Shown here: piece by piece, positions 37,096 through 46,539 of the stretch
Layout: every line of letters starts with the position of its first letter
Numbering within the stretch: the first letter of the stretch is position 1
From: Treponema denticola ATCC 35405
GTDB lineage: Bacteria > Spirochaetota > Spirochaetia > Treponematales > Treponemataceae
DNA length: 64,000 bases
Direction of reading: 5' to 3'
NCBI RefSeq assembly: GCF_000008185.1
Contig: NC_002967.9
Span: 2,604,001 to 2,668,000 of the forward strand
The notes under the pieces: model-generated
The model's database searches: none
What the model was told of the DNA's origin: nothing
The model's input: only the letters and a program-made list of their open reading frames with translations
Translations under genes and position numbers: made by a program

Positions 37096-37623
37096 ATGAA
37101 TAAAAAAGGAACCCTGATTATTATTGTTATGTTATTGATGTCTCTTGGAATCTATGCACAGCAGATTACCCGCTTTGCAGTTATAGATACGGGACTTATC
37201 TTTGACACCTTTAGGCGTGATGCAAAGGCGGCGAGGGACTATCAGGAAAAGAAGGAAAAGTTTGAAAATCAAAAGAAGATCCTTGAATCCGAGATTATAC
37301 AGCTTAGGCAAAAAAAAGTTAGTGCCGAAGCCGACGGACAGGAAGCTGAAGTAAAGAAATATGAAGAAAAAATAAAAAGCAAGATAACCTTATTGATGGA
37401 ATATGTAAAGGCTTCCAATGACGAACTTAATATGCTCAGAAAAAATCTTATCAATGATGATGTTTTTTACAGCAACCTATACGAATCCGTCCGCCGCGTT
37501 GCAGAATCTGAAGGCTACACAATGGTTTTAAGCTATGAGCATAACGCAGGTATCATATGGTACAGCCCTACTGTAGATATTACGGACAAGGTTATTCAAG
37601 AATTAAGAAAACGAAGTGAATAA
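37096..37623 (+). CDS. skp: OmpH/Skp-family periplasmic chaperone
   Basis: Skp is a trimeric periplasmic chaperone that carries unfolded outer-membrane proteins to BamA. The 175-residue product has a signal peptide ending near MLLMSLGIYAQ, a short beta segment (FAVIDTGLIFDTFRRDAKAA) and long coiled-coil tentacles rich in Lys and Glu. TAGGAGG precedes the ATG. It follows bamA by 9 nt and overlaps mutS by 8 nt, the same order I recall in T. pallidum (TP0326–TP0328). Confidence 0.9.
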   Translation: MNKKGTLIIIVMLLMSLGIYAQQITRFAVIDTGLIFDTFRRDAKAARDYQEKKEKFENQKKILESEIIQLRQKKVSAEADGQEAEVKKYEEKIKSKITLLMEYVKASNDELNMLRKNLINDDVFYSNLYESVRRVAESEGYTMVLSYEHNAGIIWYSPTVDITDKVIQELRKRSE

Positions 37624-40291
37624 GCCTCAAACGCCCATGATGAGGCAATACCTCAGCATTAAGGCAAAATATAAAGACGAGATACTTTTTTTTAGGCTCG
37701 GCGATTTTTATGAGATGTTTTTTGATGAGGCCGTCGAAGTAAGCCGAATCTTAAACCTGACCCTCACAAAAAGAAACGATGTACCTATGTGCGGTATTCC
37801 ATATCATGCCGCAAAAATATACATAGCTCGCCTCCTGCGTGCAGGAAAAAAAATTGCTATATGCGAGCAAGTTACGGAACCCGTAGCAGGAGGCCTGACC
37901 GAGCGCAAGGTAGTCGAAGTTATTACTCCCGGTACCGTTGCCGAAGACGATTTTTTAGAGCAGGGAAGCAATAACTACCTTGCCGCTGTCTATTGCTCAA
38001 ATAAAAAAACGGAAGGCAACAGCGGATTCGACTACTATGCAGGCCTTGCCTATATCGATGTTACCACGGGCAATTTTTTTGCTACATCCTTTCCCAAAAC
38101 AGACTTTAAAGAGCAGTTTTTAAAAGAAATAGGAAGAATTAATCCGAAAGAAATTTTAATTCAGCAGTCGATTCAAAACGAATTTCCGGCCTTAAAGCAA
38201 ATCCTTTCGGAATTTCCTTCGATGATGCAAAACTTTTACCCCGATTGGAGCTTTAACCCGGATCAAGCCGAAAAAAGACTTTGCTCAACCTTCGGGACGG
38301 AAAACTTAAAGGGCTTTTTACTCAATACCGATTCGCCCGAAGTTCCGCCCGCCGGCCTCTTGCTTCAATACTTGGAAGAGATTTCGGGGAGGGATATTTC
38401 CCACATTTCCGGCATTAAAATCTATGCCGAAAGCGACTTCGTTTCCTTGGACGATTCCACAAGGAAAAATTTGGAGCTTTTGACAAACTTGAGGGATAAC
38501 AGCCCCTCGTACAGCCTTTTTGAATCCGTAAATTATACAAAAACGGCCATGGGCACCCGCCTTTTGAGGAGGAGGATAAGCTATCCGCTCCGCTCAAAGA
38601 ATGAAATAGATAAAAGGCTTGATAAGGTAAACAGTCTTTTTAAGGACGGAAAAGCATCGGCCATTATACGGGAGACTCTTTCTTCCATACTCGATATTGA
38701 ACGGCTTTCAGGCCGCATTGCAATGCAAAAAACTCACGGCAAGGATCTTCTTGCCCTCAAACAAAGTCTTAACTCAGTAATAAGGATGGGCAGCCTCATA
38801 GAAGAAAAGAAGCTCAATTTTTTACAGCTTAACGATGAAGAAAAAAAATTGCTGACCGAAATCCGAGATCTTTTGGAAAATTCGATAGATGATGACTGCA
38901 CCATAGCCTTAAATGACGGAAAACTTATAAAAAAAGGCTTTTCAAAAAAGGTAGACACGATAAAAAACATAAAAGAAAATGCCCACGAGATTCTTGAAAA
39001 GTATTTGGACGATGAACGGAAAAAAACGGGCATCAATAACCTAAAGATAAAATATAACAGAATGATGGGCTATTTTTTGGAAGTGTCTTTAGGAAATATC
39101 TCGGCTGTTCCCGATTATTTTATCCGCCAACGCTCCCTGTCAAATGCAGACCGTTTTACCACCGAATCCTTAAAACAAATTGAAGATAATATAAATAACT
39201 CGGAAGAAAGGCTGATTGAAGCCGAAAAAGAAGTTTTTGATGAGGTTTGTACCGAAATAGGCTCTCATCACTGCTTTTTACAAAAACTTGCAGAAGAAGT
39301 TGCTGAGCTGGATGTAAACCAATCCTTTGCACAGGCCGCAGTTTTACACGCTTGGACAAGGCCCGAACTTTGCAGCGATTCCGGCATCTTAAATATAACC
39401 GGTGGCAGGCATCCCGTAGTCGAAAATCATCTCAGAGCCGGAGACTTTGTACCCAATTCCATTAAGCTATTATCCGGCGAAAATTCCAATCCTGAAGATG
39501 AAACTATCCCGTCTTTTGCCGTCATTACGGGACCCAATATGGCGGGAAAAAGCACCTTTTTGCGGCAGACAGCCTTAATCTGCCTATTGGCACAGATAGG
39601 CTCCTTTGTTCCGGCCGAAAAGGCCGTTTTGAGCCCGGTGGATAAGATTTTTTGCAGGGTGGGAGCTACGGATAATCTTGCCCGAGGAGAATCAACCTTT
39701 TTGGTCGAGATGATAGAAACGGCCTACATCCTTAATTCGGCGACTCGAAACAGCCTTGTTATTATGGACGAGGTCGGCCGTGGAACTTCTATGGAGGACG
39801 GTCTTGCAATTGCACAGGCCGTAAGCGAACATCTTCTTAATACCATAAAGGCAAAAACTCTCTTTGCAACCCACTACCATGAACTTACCCGCTTGGAGCA
39901 CGAAAAAATCATAAACCTAAAATTGGACGTACTTGAAGCGGAAGGAAAGATAGTCTTTTTAAAAAAGGTCGTCCACGGAGCTGCAGGAAACTCTTACGGC
40001 ATCCATGTTGCAGGCCTTGCCGGTATCCCGCAAAGTGTTCTAACAAGGGCCGAAAACCTTTTATACATGCGAAGCCAATTTCAAAAAGAACGGACTATCC
40101 AAGAAGCAAGACCTTCTGCGCAAGGCTCCGAAGAAAAAACTCCTTCAAGTCCGGCTGAGAAAGGTCTATCCCTCTTTCCTGAAGAAGAGCTTATCTTAAA
40201 CGAAATTCTTTCAACCGATCCCGACGAAACCGCCCCAATAAAAGCCCTCCAGCTCATCGCCTCATGGAAAAACAGGCTCTCAGGGAAATAA
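37616..40291 (+). CDS. mutS: DNA mismatch repair protein MutS
   Basis: MutS recognises base mismatches as a dimer and recruits MutL. The 891-residue protein begins with the mismatch-binding domain (RLGDFYEMFFDEA; the Phe of FYE contacts mismatched bases) and PMCGIPYHAA. The ATPase has Walker A GPNMAGKST, Walker B region VIMDEVGRGTSMEDG and FATHYHELT. The GTG start at 37616 overlaps skp; the first ATG is at 37637. The C-terminus has the helix-turn-helix dimerisation region. Presence of the E. coli-type FxE motif supports MutS1. Confidence 0.97.
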   Translation: MNKPQTPMMRQYLSIKAKYKDEILFFRLGDFYEMFFDEAVEVSRILNLTLTKRNDVPMCGIPYHAAKIYIARLLRAGKKIAICEQVTEPVAGGLTERKVVEVITPGTVAEDDFLEQGSNNYLAAVYCSNKKTEGNSGFDYYAGLAYIDVTTGNFFATSFPKTDFKEQFLKEIGRINPKEILIQQSIQNEFPALKQILSEFPSMMQNFYPDWSFNPDQAEKRLCSTFGTENLKGFLLNTDSPEVPPAGLLLQYLEEISGRDISHISGIKIYAESDFVSLDDSTRKNLELLTNLRDNSPSYSLFESVNYTKTAMGTRLLRRRISYPLRSKNEIDKRLDKVNSLFKDGKASAIIRETLSSILDIERLSGRIAMQKTHGKDLLALKQSLNSVIRMGSLIEEKKLNFLQLNDEEKKLLTEIRDLLENSIDDDCTIALNDGKLIKKGFSKKVDTIKNIKENAHEILEKYLDDERKKTGINNLKIKYNRMMGYFLEVSLGNISAVPDYFIRQRSLSNADRFTTESLKQIEDNINNSEERLIEAEKEVFDEVCTEIGSHHCFLQKLAEEVAELDVNQSFAQAAVLHAWTRPELCSDSGILNITGGRHPVVENHLRAGDFVPNSIKLLSGENSNPEDETIPSFAVITGPNMAGKSTFLRQTALICLLAQIGSFVPAEKAVLSPVDKIFCRVGATDNLARGESTFLVEMIETAYILNSATRNSLVIMDEVGRGTSMEDGLAIAQAVSEHLLNTIKAKTLFATHYHELTRLEHEKIINLKLDVLEAEGKIVFLKKVVHGAAGNSYGIHVAGLAGIPQSVLTRAENLLYMRSQFQKERTIQEARPSAQGSEEKTPSSPAEKGLSLFPEEELILNEILSTDPDETAPIKALQLIASWKNRLSGK

Positions 40292-40313
40292 GAAAAATAT
40301 AACTGTAGTAATA

Positions 40314-41819
40314 TCAAAAACGCCCTTTCAGAACGAAATTTAAGCAGGGATCGTTTTGATTTTTAATATCTTCAATCGTATCCATAATAAAAACATCAGG
40401 CGATATGCCCTTATTGTTAATTTCTATATTATTGTACATAGTTTTGTGTAATGATAGTACAATTGAAAAATTATTTGTAAGCTTAAATATTCCGATGTTT
40501 CCTGTAGCTCCTTTAGTATTTGTTCCGATTAGCCTTATGTTTAATTCTTTACAAAAACATGCAAAATTATCGCAAGCGGAACCGCTTTTGTAAGATGTAA
40601 AAACGGTTATATCTTTATTCTCGATTTTATATTTATTTGCAGCAGAAATAAGTTTTTTTTCTAATTCTTCCACTTCATTACTTTGCATAAGAAGTCTGTT
40701 TATTTCTTGTAATACTTCATCTTCTTCTGACGGCATTAACAATTGATGAGTCTTCATTAACCTGCCGTCGTTAATAAAAGAATTTAGTTTTGTAAGCGTA
40801 TCATTGTTTAGCGTTTTTAAATTTTTATCTTTTATTGCAGTTAAAGTAATCAGAAAAGGCGTTAATCTGCGTTGAAAATCTTTAATATTGATGGAAAATA
40901 TTTCAGTATCTGTTTTTCCTGTAAGTATTTTTAAAATTGCAAATCCTATACTTGAATTACCGCCGGTATTTTTTCGAATATCTAAAATAAGACGATCGGA
41001 ATTTTCTAACAAAGGAATAATTTTTTCGATAAATTCGTCTATAATATGATAATCAAAAAAATTATGTATTTGTATCAAAGCATATTTTTCTTTAATACTA
41101 TAAATCGAAAAATTACGGCTTGAATATATCCTATTCAGTTTATCATAATAATCAGGGATTTTATTGAATTTTATATTGCCGATTTTTTCACTCGGAATTG
41201 AATATTTCAATTCCAAATTAACTTCATTTTTATCAACCTTAAATGTAAATTTTATTTTTTTATTTTGTGAAGAATATAAAAGACGTTTTATCATTGAATT
41301 TTCAAAGGCATGAGGCGTTTTTACAGGAATATATTTTGCAATATTATTTAATAAATATTTTTTTACATCTTCATCATTAATTTTTATAAGCTCTGAACCT
41401 AGAGGTATTTTTATATTGTTCTCTTTATATAAAAGATAGTATTTGCCGTCAGCATAGTCCAATCCGACAGGTAAAAAATAAAAGGGCGACTTTGAGCCTT
41501 GTTCATAAAAAACGGCAGCATGTCCGTCATTTATTACAGCTAATAACTCTTCAAAGTATGTGTAAATTTTATATTTATCGCTTTCATACATAATTTTATT
41601 TGAAAGCTCAAAATATTTTTCATTAAGATTATTTAAAATAGCATCATTTAAAAAAGGAGAATATTCTTTGATATATGAATATAATTCGGCTAAACTTATA
41701 ATATGTTTTTTATTTTGGTCCGGTTTTAAGCCTTCAAGAGCTGCATCAGTATCGGAACAGCCCAAATACATTACAGTAAAACAAAGTATAAATATGATTC
41801 TTTTATAGTACCTCTTCAT
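40314..41819 (-). CDS. S41-family peptidase lipoprotein
   Basis: This is a C-terminal-processing-like serine peptidase (family S41), probably lipid-anchored at the periplasm or surface. The signal RIIFILCFTVMYLGC has lipobox YLGC. The core shows LILDIRKNTGGNSS, the likely nucleophile segment YKSGSACDNFA and the lysine segment GTNTKGATG. A PDZ domain is not obvious. The long open frame begins at 41864, but the ATG at 41819 starts the signal peptide and lies 7 nt after a -10 box. AT-richness is similar to neighbours. The substrate is unknown. Confidence 0.83.
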   Translation of the reverse strand: MKRYYKRIIFILCFTVMYLGCSDTDAALEGLKPDQNKKHIISLAELYSYIKEYSPFLNDAILNNLNEKYFELSNKIMYESDKYKIYTYFEELLAVINDGHAAVFYEQGSKSPFYFLPVGLDYADGKYYLLYKENNIKIPLGSELIKINDEDVKKYLLNNIAKYIPVKTPHAFENSMIKRLLYSSQNKKIKFTFKVDKNEVNLELKYSIPSEKIGNIKFNKIPDYYDKLNRIYSSRNFSIYSIKEKYALIQIHNFFDYHIIDEFIEKIIPLLENSDRLILDIRKNTGGNSSIGFAILKILTGKTDTEIFSINIKDFQRRLTPFLITLTAIKDKNLKTLNNDTLTKLNSFINDGRLMKTHQLLMPSEEDEVLQEINRLLMQSNEVEELEKKLISAANKYKIENKDITVFTSYKSGSACDNFACFCKELNIRLIGTNTKGATGNIGIFKLTNNFSIVLSLHKTMYNNIEINNKGISPDVFIMDTIEDIKNQNDPCLNFVLKGRF

Positions 41820-41826
41820 AGTTGTT

Positions 41827-41855
41827 ATTTTAACATGAGCCAGGGAGCTTGTAAA
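41827..41855 (-). promoter_or_regulatory. S41 peptidase promoter, predicted leaderless
   Basis: On the minus strand TTTACA (41850–41855), 17 nt and TAAAAT (41827–41832, with TG one base upstream) stand 7 nt before the ATG at 41819. Confidence 0.65.
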
Positions 41856-41874
41856 CAGGCACAAGAATTGCGAC

Positions 41875-41884
41875 GGCCGCGGCC
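41875..41884. promoter_or_regulatory. GGCCGCGGCC palindrome between divergent promoters
   Basis: A perfect 10-bp palindrome of G and C only, in an otherwise AT-rich 138-nt spacer. It lies 19 nt upstream of the S41 -35 box and 38 nt upstream of the mutase -35 box. It may be an operator; no known binding protein is assigned. Confidence 0.3.
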
Positions 41885-41922
41885 TGTGCTTGGAGATCCC
41901 TTTAAAATTAAACGGTTCCTAC

Positions 41923-41951
41923 TTGCCCTTTAAGCTTAAAAACCATATAAT
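41923..41951 (+). promoter_or_regulatory. Phosphoglycerate-mutase-like gene promoter, predicted leaderless
   Basis: TTGCCC (41923–41928), a 17-nt spacer and TATAAT (41946–41951) stand 6 nt before the ATG at 41958. There is no Shine-Dalgarno sequence. Confidence 0.7.
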
Positions 41952-41957
41952 TTTTGT

Positions 41958-42500
41958 ATGAAACTTTTTGTTGTACGCCACGGTGAAACCGACTGGAATT
42001 CTAAGATGTTGGCTTGCGGTGTTTCCGAAGCCTTGCTTACCGAAAAAGGAAAAAACCAAGCAAAAGAACTGGCTGAACGCCTTGCTGCCGAACAGGATAA
42101 AAATAAGATCAGAGTTATCTATGTGTCTCCGCTTAAAAGAGCCGTAGCAACGGCAGCTTATATCGAAAAAGCTTTGGGTATAAAAGCGGTAATAGATGAC
42201 CGCTTAAAAGAAATAAATTTCGGAACTTTTGAAGGAAAGGATTGGAGAAGGCCTGAATTTTTAAAAATAACCGACAATCCTTTTTTTAGATTTTCGCAAG
42301 GAGAGTCCTTAGTACAAACTGCACACCGTGCCTATGGTATAATTGAAGAGGTCAAAATAAAACACAAAAATGAAAATGTACTTTTTGTTTGTCACGGAAT
42401 GATAAGCACTATGATTTGCACATATTTTAGATCTTATTCACAAGAAGAATTGGAAAAGATAGAAATCAAAAACTGCCAGCTTCTTCAGTTTGAATTATAG
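41958..42500 (+). CDS. Histidine phosphatase family protein (phosphoglycerate-mutase-like)
   Basis: The 180-residue protein has the branch-1 histidine phosphatase signature VVRHGETDWNS, the arginine of VSPLKRAVATA, the acidic residue of KEINFGTFEGKDW and the second histidine of FVCHGMIST. It is a small single-domain phosphatase. The substrate could be a sugar phosphate, nucleotide or cobalamin precursor; true glycolytic mutase activity is less likely at this size. Confidence 0.88.
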   Translation: MKLFVVRHGETDWNSKMLACGVSEALLTEKGKNQAKELAERLAAEQDKNKIRVIYVSPLKRAVATAAYIEKALGIKAVIDDRLKEINFGTFEGKDWRRPEFLKITDNPFFRFSQGESLVQTAHRAYGIIEEVKIKHKNENVLFVCHGMISTMICTYFRSYSQEELEKIEIKNCQLLQFEL

Positions 42501-42540
42501 GGATAAATTTTAAGCTCTTTAAAATTTAATACTATTGTGA

Positions 42541-42546
42541 TATAAT
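42541..42546 (+). promoter_or_regulatory. hutU extended -10 promoter
   Basis: TGATATAAT (TATAAT at 42541–42546) is an extended -10 with a weak TTTAAA -35 at 17 nt. It predicts a leader of about 35 nt carrying the AAGGAG ribosome binding site, in contrast to the leaderless genes nearby. Confidence 0.5.
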
Positions 42547-42586
42547 TCTATTCAATATAATATTTATTAAAAAGGAGATGATGAGT

Positions 42587-44611
42587 ATGATTACAAACAA
42601 AGAAATCGGAAAAGCGATGACAATAAAACTTGATGCAACACTTCCTCCCGACCCTGTTTTTGAAAAGGGAATCAGACGGGCTCCAAGCCGAGGCTTTAAC
42701 TTGACAAAGTCTCAAACGGAAACGGCCTTAAAAAACGCCCTCCGCTATGTACCGGAAGAACTTCACGAAAAGCTGGCTCCTGAGTTTTTGGACGAACTTT
42801 TTACCTACGGCCGAATCTATGCTTACCGCTACAGGCCCCACGGAAATATTTACGGAAAACCCATAGATGAGTACAAGGGCAAATGTCTTGCAGCAAAGGC
42901 TATGCAGGTTATGATAGACAACAACCTTGACTTCGATGTCGCCCTCTACCCCTATGAGCTTGTAACCTACGGTGAAACGGGCTCGGTCTGCCATGACTGG
43001 CTCCAGTACCGCCTCATCAAAAAATATTTGGAAGAATTAACCGAAGATCAAACTCTCGTTATGGAATCGGGGCACCCCTTAGGTCTCTTCCCTTCAAAAC
43101 CTGAAGCTCCGAGGGTCATAATTACAAACGGCCTTATGATAGGCATGTTCGATAATTATAAGGACTGGGAAGTCGCAGAAGAAATGGGCGTTGCCAACTA
43201 CGGCCAGATGACGGCAGGCGGCTGGATGTATATCGGCCCTCAGGGTATCGTTCACGGAACATTTAATACAATCCTCACAGCAGGCCGCAAGGAACTGGGA
43301 GTAGCAAGCGACGGCGACTTAAAGGGAAAACTTTTTATTTCTTCCGGCTTGGGCGGAATGTCCGGAGCCCAACCCAAGGCCTGCGAAATTGCAAATGCCG
43401 TCGGTGTTTTTGCCGAAGTCGATAAATCGAGAATCAATACCCGTCTTGAACAAGGCTGGGTTCACGAAATGTCCGATAACTTGGATGAAATCTTTAAAAA
43501 GGTTGACGAGTACCTAAAAAAGAAGGAGCCTATCTCAATCGCCTATCACGGCAACATTGTAGACCTTCTTCAATATTGTGTAGACAAAAACGTTCACATC
43601 GACCTCCTTTCGGATCAAACATCATGCCACGCACCCTATGAGGGCGGCTATTGCCCCGAAAAGATGACCTTTGAAGAAAGAACTAAGCTCCTCTATGAAA
43701 ACCGTGAAGAATTCTGCAAGAGAGTAGATTCTACATTAAAGCACCACTTTGAGCTTATCAAAATTCTTTCTTCGAGAGGAACATACTTTTTCGACTACGG
43801 AAACTCCTTCCTCAAAGCCGTATTTGATGCGGGCGCAAAGGATGTTTCCAAAAACGGAATCGATGAAAAAGACGGCTTTATCTTCCCCTCTTATGTAGAA
43901 GACCTTATGGGTCCCGAACTCTTTGACTACGGTTACGGCCCCTTCCGCTGGGTATGCTTATCAGGAAAACCTGAAGACTTGGACAAGACGGATGCTGCCG
44001 CAATGAGCTGTATCAATCCCGACCGCCGAGGACAGGACAGGGATAACTACTACTGGGTACGCGATGCCAAAAAGAATAAACTGGTTGTAGGAACTCAGGC
44101 TCGAATTCTTTATCAGGATGCTGAAGGAAGACGCGACATTGCCTTAAAGTTTAACGAAATGGTTCGCAAGGGCGAAATCGGCCCCGTTATGATGGGACGC
44201 GACCACCACGACGTAAGCGGCACCGATTCACCTTTCCGCGAAACGTCCAATATCAAAGACGGAAGTAACGTAATGGCAGACATGGCAGTACAGTGCTATG
44301 CCGGAAACGCAGCCCGAGGAATGAGCCTTGTAGCCCTCCACAACGGCGGCGGTGTAGGTATCGGAAAATCCATCAACGGAGGTTTCGGCCTCGTGCTTGA
44401 CGGAAGCGAGCGTGTTGACGAAATCATCAAATCGGCCATTATGTGGGACGTAATGGGAGGCGTAGCCCGCCGAAACTGGGCCCGCAACGAAAACTCCATT
44501 ACCACCAGTATCGAATACAACAAAAACTATTCAAATGGACACATCACTATTCCATATGTTGCTAAAGACGAGTTTGTAAAAAAACTGGTCGAGCAAAAAT
44601 ATAAAAAATAA
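42587..44611 (+). CDS. hutU: Urocanate hydratase
   Basis: Urocanase converts urocanate to imidazolone propionate with tightly bound NAD, the second step of histidine degradation. The long (about 674-residue) protein contains MESGHPLGLFPS, TNGLMIGMFDNY, NYGQMTAGGWMYIGPQGIVHGT, DLLSDQTSCHAPY and GRDHHDVSGTDSPFRETSN, all urocanase signatures. AAGGAG at 42572–42577 fits the ATG at 42587 best; ATGs at 42578 and 42581 are too close to it. No other hut gene adjoins it here. A weak terminator-like hairpin follows. Confidence 0.93.
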   Translation: MITNKEIGKAMTIKLDATLPPDPVFEKGIRRAPSRGFNLTKSQTETALKNALRYVPEELHEKLAPEFLDELFTYGRIYAYRYRPHGNIYGKPIDEYKGKCLAAKAMQVMIDNNLDFDVALYPYELVTYGETGSVCHDWLQYRLIKKYLEELTEDQTLVMESGHPLGLFPSKPEAPRVIITNGLMIGMFDNYKDWEVAEEMGVANYGQMTAGGWMYIGPQGIVHGTFNTILTAGRKELGVASDGDLKGKLFISSGLGGMSGAQPKACEIANAVGVFAEVDKSRINTRLEQGWVHEMSDNLDEIFKKVDEYLKKKEPISIAYHGNIVDLLQYCVDKNVHIDLLSDQTSCHAPYEGGYCPEKMTFEERTKLLYENREEFCKRVDSTLKHHFELIKILSSRGTYFFDYGNSFLKAVFDAGAKDVSKNGIDEKDGFIFPSYVEDLMGPELFDYGYGPFRWVCLSGKPEDLDKTDAAAMSCINPDRRGQDRDNYYWVRDAKKNKLVVGTQARILYQDAEGRRDIALKFNEMVRKGEIGPVMMGRDHHDVSGTDSPFRETSNIKDGSNVMADMAVQCYAGNAARGMSLVALHNGGGVGIGKSINGGFGLVLDGSERVDEIIKSAIMWDVMGGVARRNWARNENSITTSIEYNKNYSNGHITIPYVAKDEFVKKLVEQKYKK

Positions 44612-44629
44612 AACGGCTGATACCAAAAG

Positions 44630-44660
44630 ACTCCGGGCAGTTAAAGCTGCCTGGAGCCTT
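44630..44660 (+). terminator. Probable hutU terminator
   Basis: CTCCGGGCAG (44630–44639) and CTGCCTGGAG (44646–44655) form a 10-bp stem with one G–T pair, followed only by CCTTTAG. The U tract is poor. Confidence 0.45.
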
Positions 44661-44712
44661 TAGCCGGAATCTTAAAACGCCCTCTACTTGACTTTATAGC
44701 TTTTTTTTGCTT

Positions 44713-44718
44713 TACTAT
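44713..44718 (+). promoter_or_regulatory. lolA promoter, predicted leaderless
   Basis: TACTAT (44713–44718) stands 7 nt before the ATG at 44726. A TTGACT -35 is present at 44688–44693, but the spacer is long (19 nt). There is no Shine-Dalgarno sequence. Confidence 0.45.
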
Positions 44719-44725
44719 ATGCCTC

Positions 44726-45394
44726 ATGAAAAAAAATATAACTACTATTTTATTTGTTTTGATAAGTTCTTTTTGTTTTTCTCAAAATATTACTACTGCA
44801 GGGGACTTTTTTTCTTCAGTATCGGATAGATACGCTCAAATACAAGACTATATTGTCGACATGAATATAACCGTCGGATCGTCAACACAGCAGGCTACAG
44901 CCATGTTTAAGAGACCGGACAAACTTCGCTTAGACTTTAAATCACCTGCAGAACAATGTATTGTTTTTAATGGAAATACTCTTTCAATTTACCTGCCTCA
45001 ATACAGAACCATTTTGACTCAGGATGTTGAACAGAGCAATGCCGGAGGTTCTTCGCTGGCGACTCCTCAGGGCCTTTCCCTTATTAAAAGAGGTTACACA
45101 ATTCAATACGATGCAACATCGGCTCCGCAGCCCTTGGAAGAGGGCTCCTCTGAAAATGTCATAATCTTGTTGATGAATAGAAAATCTGCAACCGAAACCT
45201 TTAAAACCCTGCGGGTCATGATTTATCCTGACGGTAAACTAATACGCCGAATTGAGGCAATTCCTGTTTCGGGCGGTAAAATTACATTCGATTTTTATAA
45301 TTACAGGATAAATGCAGGAGTAGGCAGCAAAAACTTTGTTTTTGATGCTCCTTCTACGGCAAAGTCCTTTAATGATTTTCTTTTTGTCGATTAA
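44726..45394 (+). CDS. lolA: Outer-membrane lipoprotein carrier protein LolA
   Basis: LolA carries lipoproteins across the periplasm. The 222-residue protein has a signal peptide (TTILFVLISSFCFSQ) followed by the LolA fold: MFKRPDKLRLDFKSP, FNGNTLSIYLPQYRTILTQ and a C-terminal VSGGKITFDFYNYRIN. It is 20 nt upstream of rodZ, in an envelope operon that ends with rimO. With lspA elsewhere in the window it fits the lipoprotein-rich spirochaete envelope. Confidence 0.85.
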   Translation: MKKNITTILFVLISSFCFSQNITTAGDFFSSVSDRYAQIQDYIVDMNITVGSSTQQATAMFKRPDKLRLDFKSPAEQCIVFNGNTLSIYLPQYRTILTQDVEQSNAGGSSLATPQGLSLIKRGYTIQYDATSAPQPLEEGSSENVIILLMNRKSATETFKTLRVMIYPDGKLIRRIEAIPVSGGKITFDFYNYRINAGVGSKNFVFDAPSTAKSFNDFLFVD

Positions 45395-45414
45395 TTTGGT
45401 ATGGGAGATAAATA

Positions 45415-46533
45415 ATGAACGAAATCGGAAAATTACTCACCGAAACAAGAATAGAAAAAGATCTTGAGCTTGATCAGGTTGCAAGAGAAACAAATATAGC
45501 CAAAAGGTATTTGGAAGCATTGGAAAGCGATGATTACAGCGTTTTCCCTGCAGAACCGTATATCGTGGGTTTTTTGAGAAATTATTGCGAATATTTAGAC
45601 CTTGACCCCGAAGAAATAACCAATCTTTATAAACAGATTAAAATACAAGAAACTTCCCTACCGCCGGATGCTCTATTGGAAAAAAGAGGATTTGCTTTGT
45701 CTAAACCCCTTATCATAGGCTTTGGTGTATTGGCGGCTATTGCCGTAATAATTACAGTAGTATTTTTTGCATTTAAAAGCTGGATACCGGCCATACAGCA
45801 AAAACGCAGTCAGGCAAATGTAGGAACCGAAGTTCGGGAAAAAAGGGAAGCAAAAACGCACGAAATAAGTCAGAAAAAATATGAACAAAGAATATTTGAA
45901 GGCGATGTCTTAAAATTAACTATAGAAGATAAAGAATACAAGATTGAAGTAGAAAAAGTAAGTCCTAAATTAAATTTAAAGACAGAAACAGGAAATCAAA
46001 TAATAAGCTTAGGACAAACCGTTAAAATAGATCTCAACAACGATTTAATACCTGATGTTGAAATTACCCTAGAAGACATAGATAAAAATAACCCGGAGTC
46101 CGGAGCTCTGGTATCTATCTTGACCGGAAATAGTATTTCAGAGGGAAAACCTTCTACAGAAACAGACTTAGTCGTTTCCGAAGACGATTCTCAGGCCGCT
46201 GCAACTTACAAGGTGTTGTTTGAAAGCGGTTCAGCCTACCCCGTAACCTTAAATGCCACATTTAGGGGCTACTGCTTATTCAGATATGAGGCAGACAGGA
46301 CTAACCGTGAAGAAAGGTACTATCAAAAGGCCGAACAGCTTACCGTTCAAGCCAATAACGGTTTAAGAATTTGGGCATCCAACGGAAATGCCGTAAAACT
46401 TCAAGTAGTTGCTGGGGGCAAAACCGTTGATTTGGAAGTCAGCCGGCCGGGAGAAGTTATCGTAAAAGACCTCAAATGGATACGGGATGATGAAACCAAA
46501 CGCTTTAAATTCATAGTTGTAGATGTCGATTAA
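45415..46533 (+). CDS. rodZ: RodZ-like cell-shape protein
   Basis: RodZ links the MreB cytoskeleton to the cell wall machinery. The 372-residue protein has an N-terminal helix-turn-helix of the HTH_25 type (KLLTETRIEKDLELDQVARE, then YIVGFLRNYCEYLDLDPEEI), a membrane helix (about 98–120) and a periplasmic DUF4115-like beta domain at the C-terminus (about 280–360). A GGGAGA ribosome binding site precedes the ATG. The middle region is charged and beta-rich, longer than in E. coli. Confidence 0.87.
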   Translation: MNEIGKLLTETRIEKDLELDQVARETNIAKRYLEALESDDYSVFPAEPYIVGFLRNYCEYLDLDPEEITNLYKQIKIQETSLPPDALLEKRGFALSKPLIIGFGVLAAIAVIITVVFFAFKSWIPAIQQKRSQANVGTEVREKREAKTHEISQKKYEQRIFEGDVLKLTIEDKEYKIEVEKVSPKLNLKTETGNQIISLGQTVKIDLNNDLIPDVEITLEDIDKNNPESGALVSILTGNSISEGKPSTETDLVVSEDDSQAAATYKVLFESGSAYPVTLNATFRGYCLFRYEADRTNREERYYQKAEQLTVQANNGLRIWASNGNAVKLQVVAGGKTVDLEVSRPGEVIVKDLKWIRDDETKRFKFIVVDVD

Positions 46534-46539
46534 TTAAAG

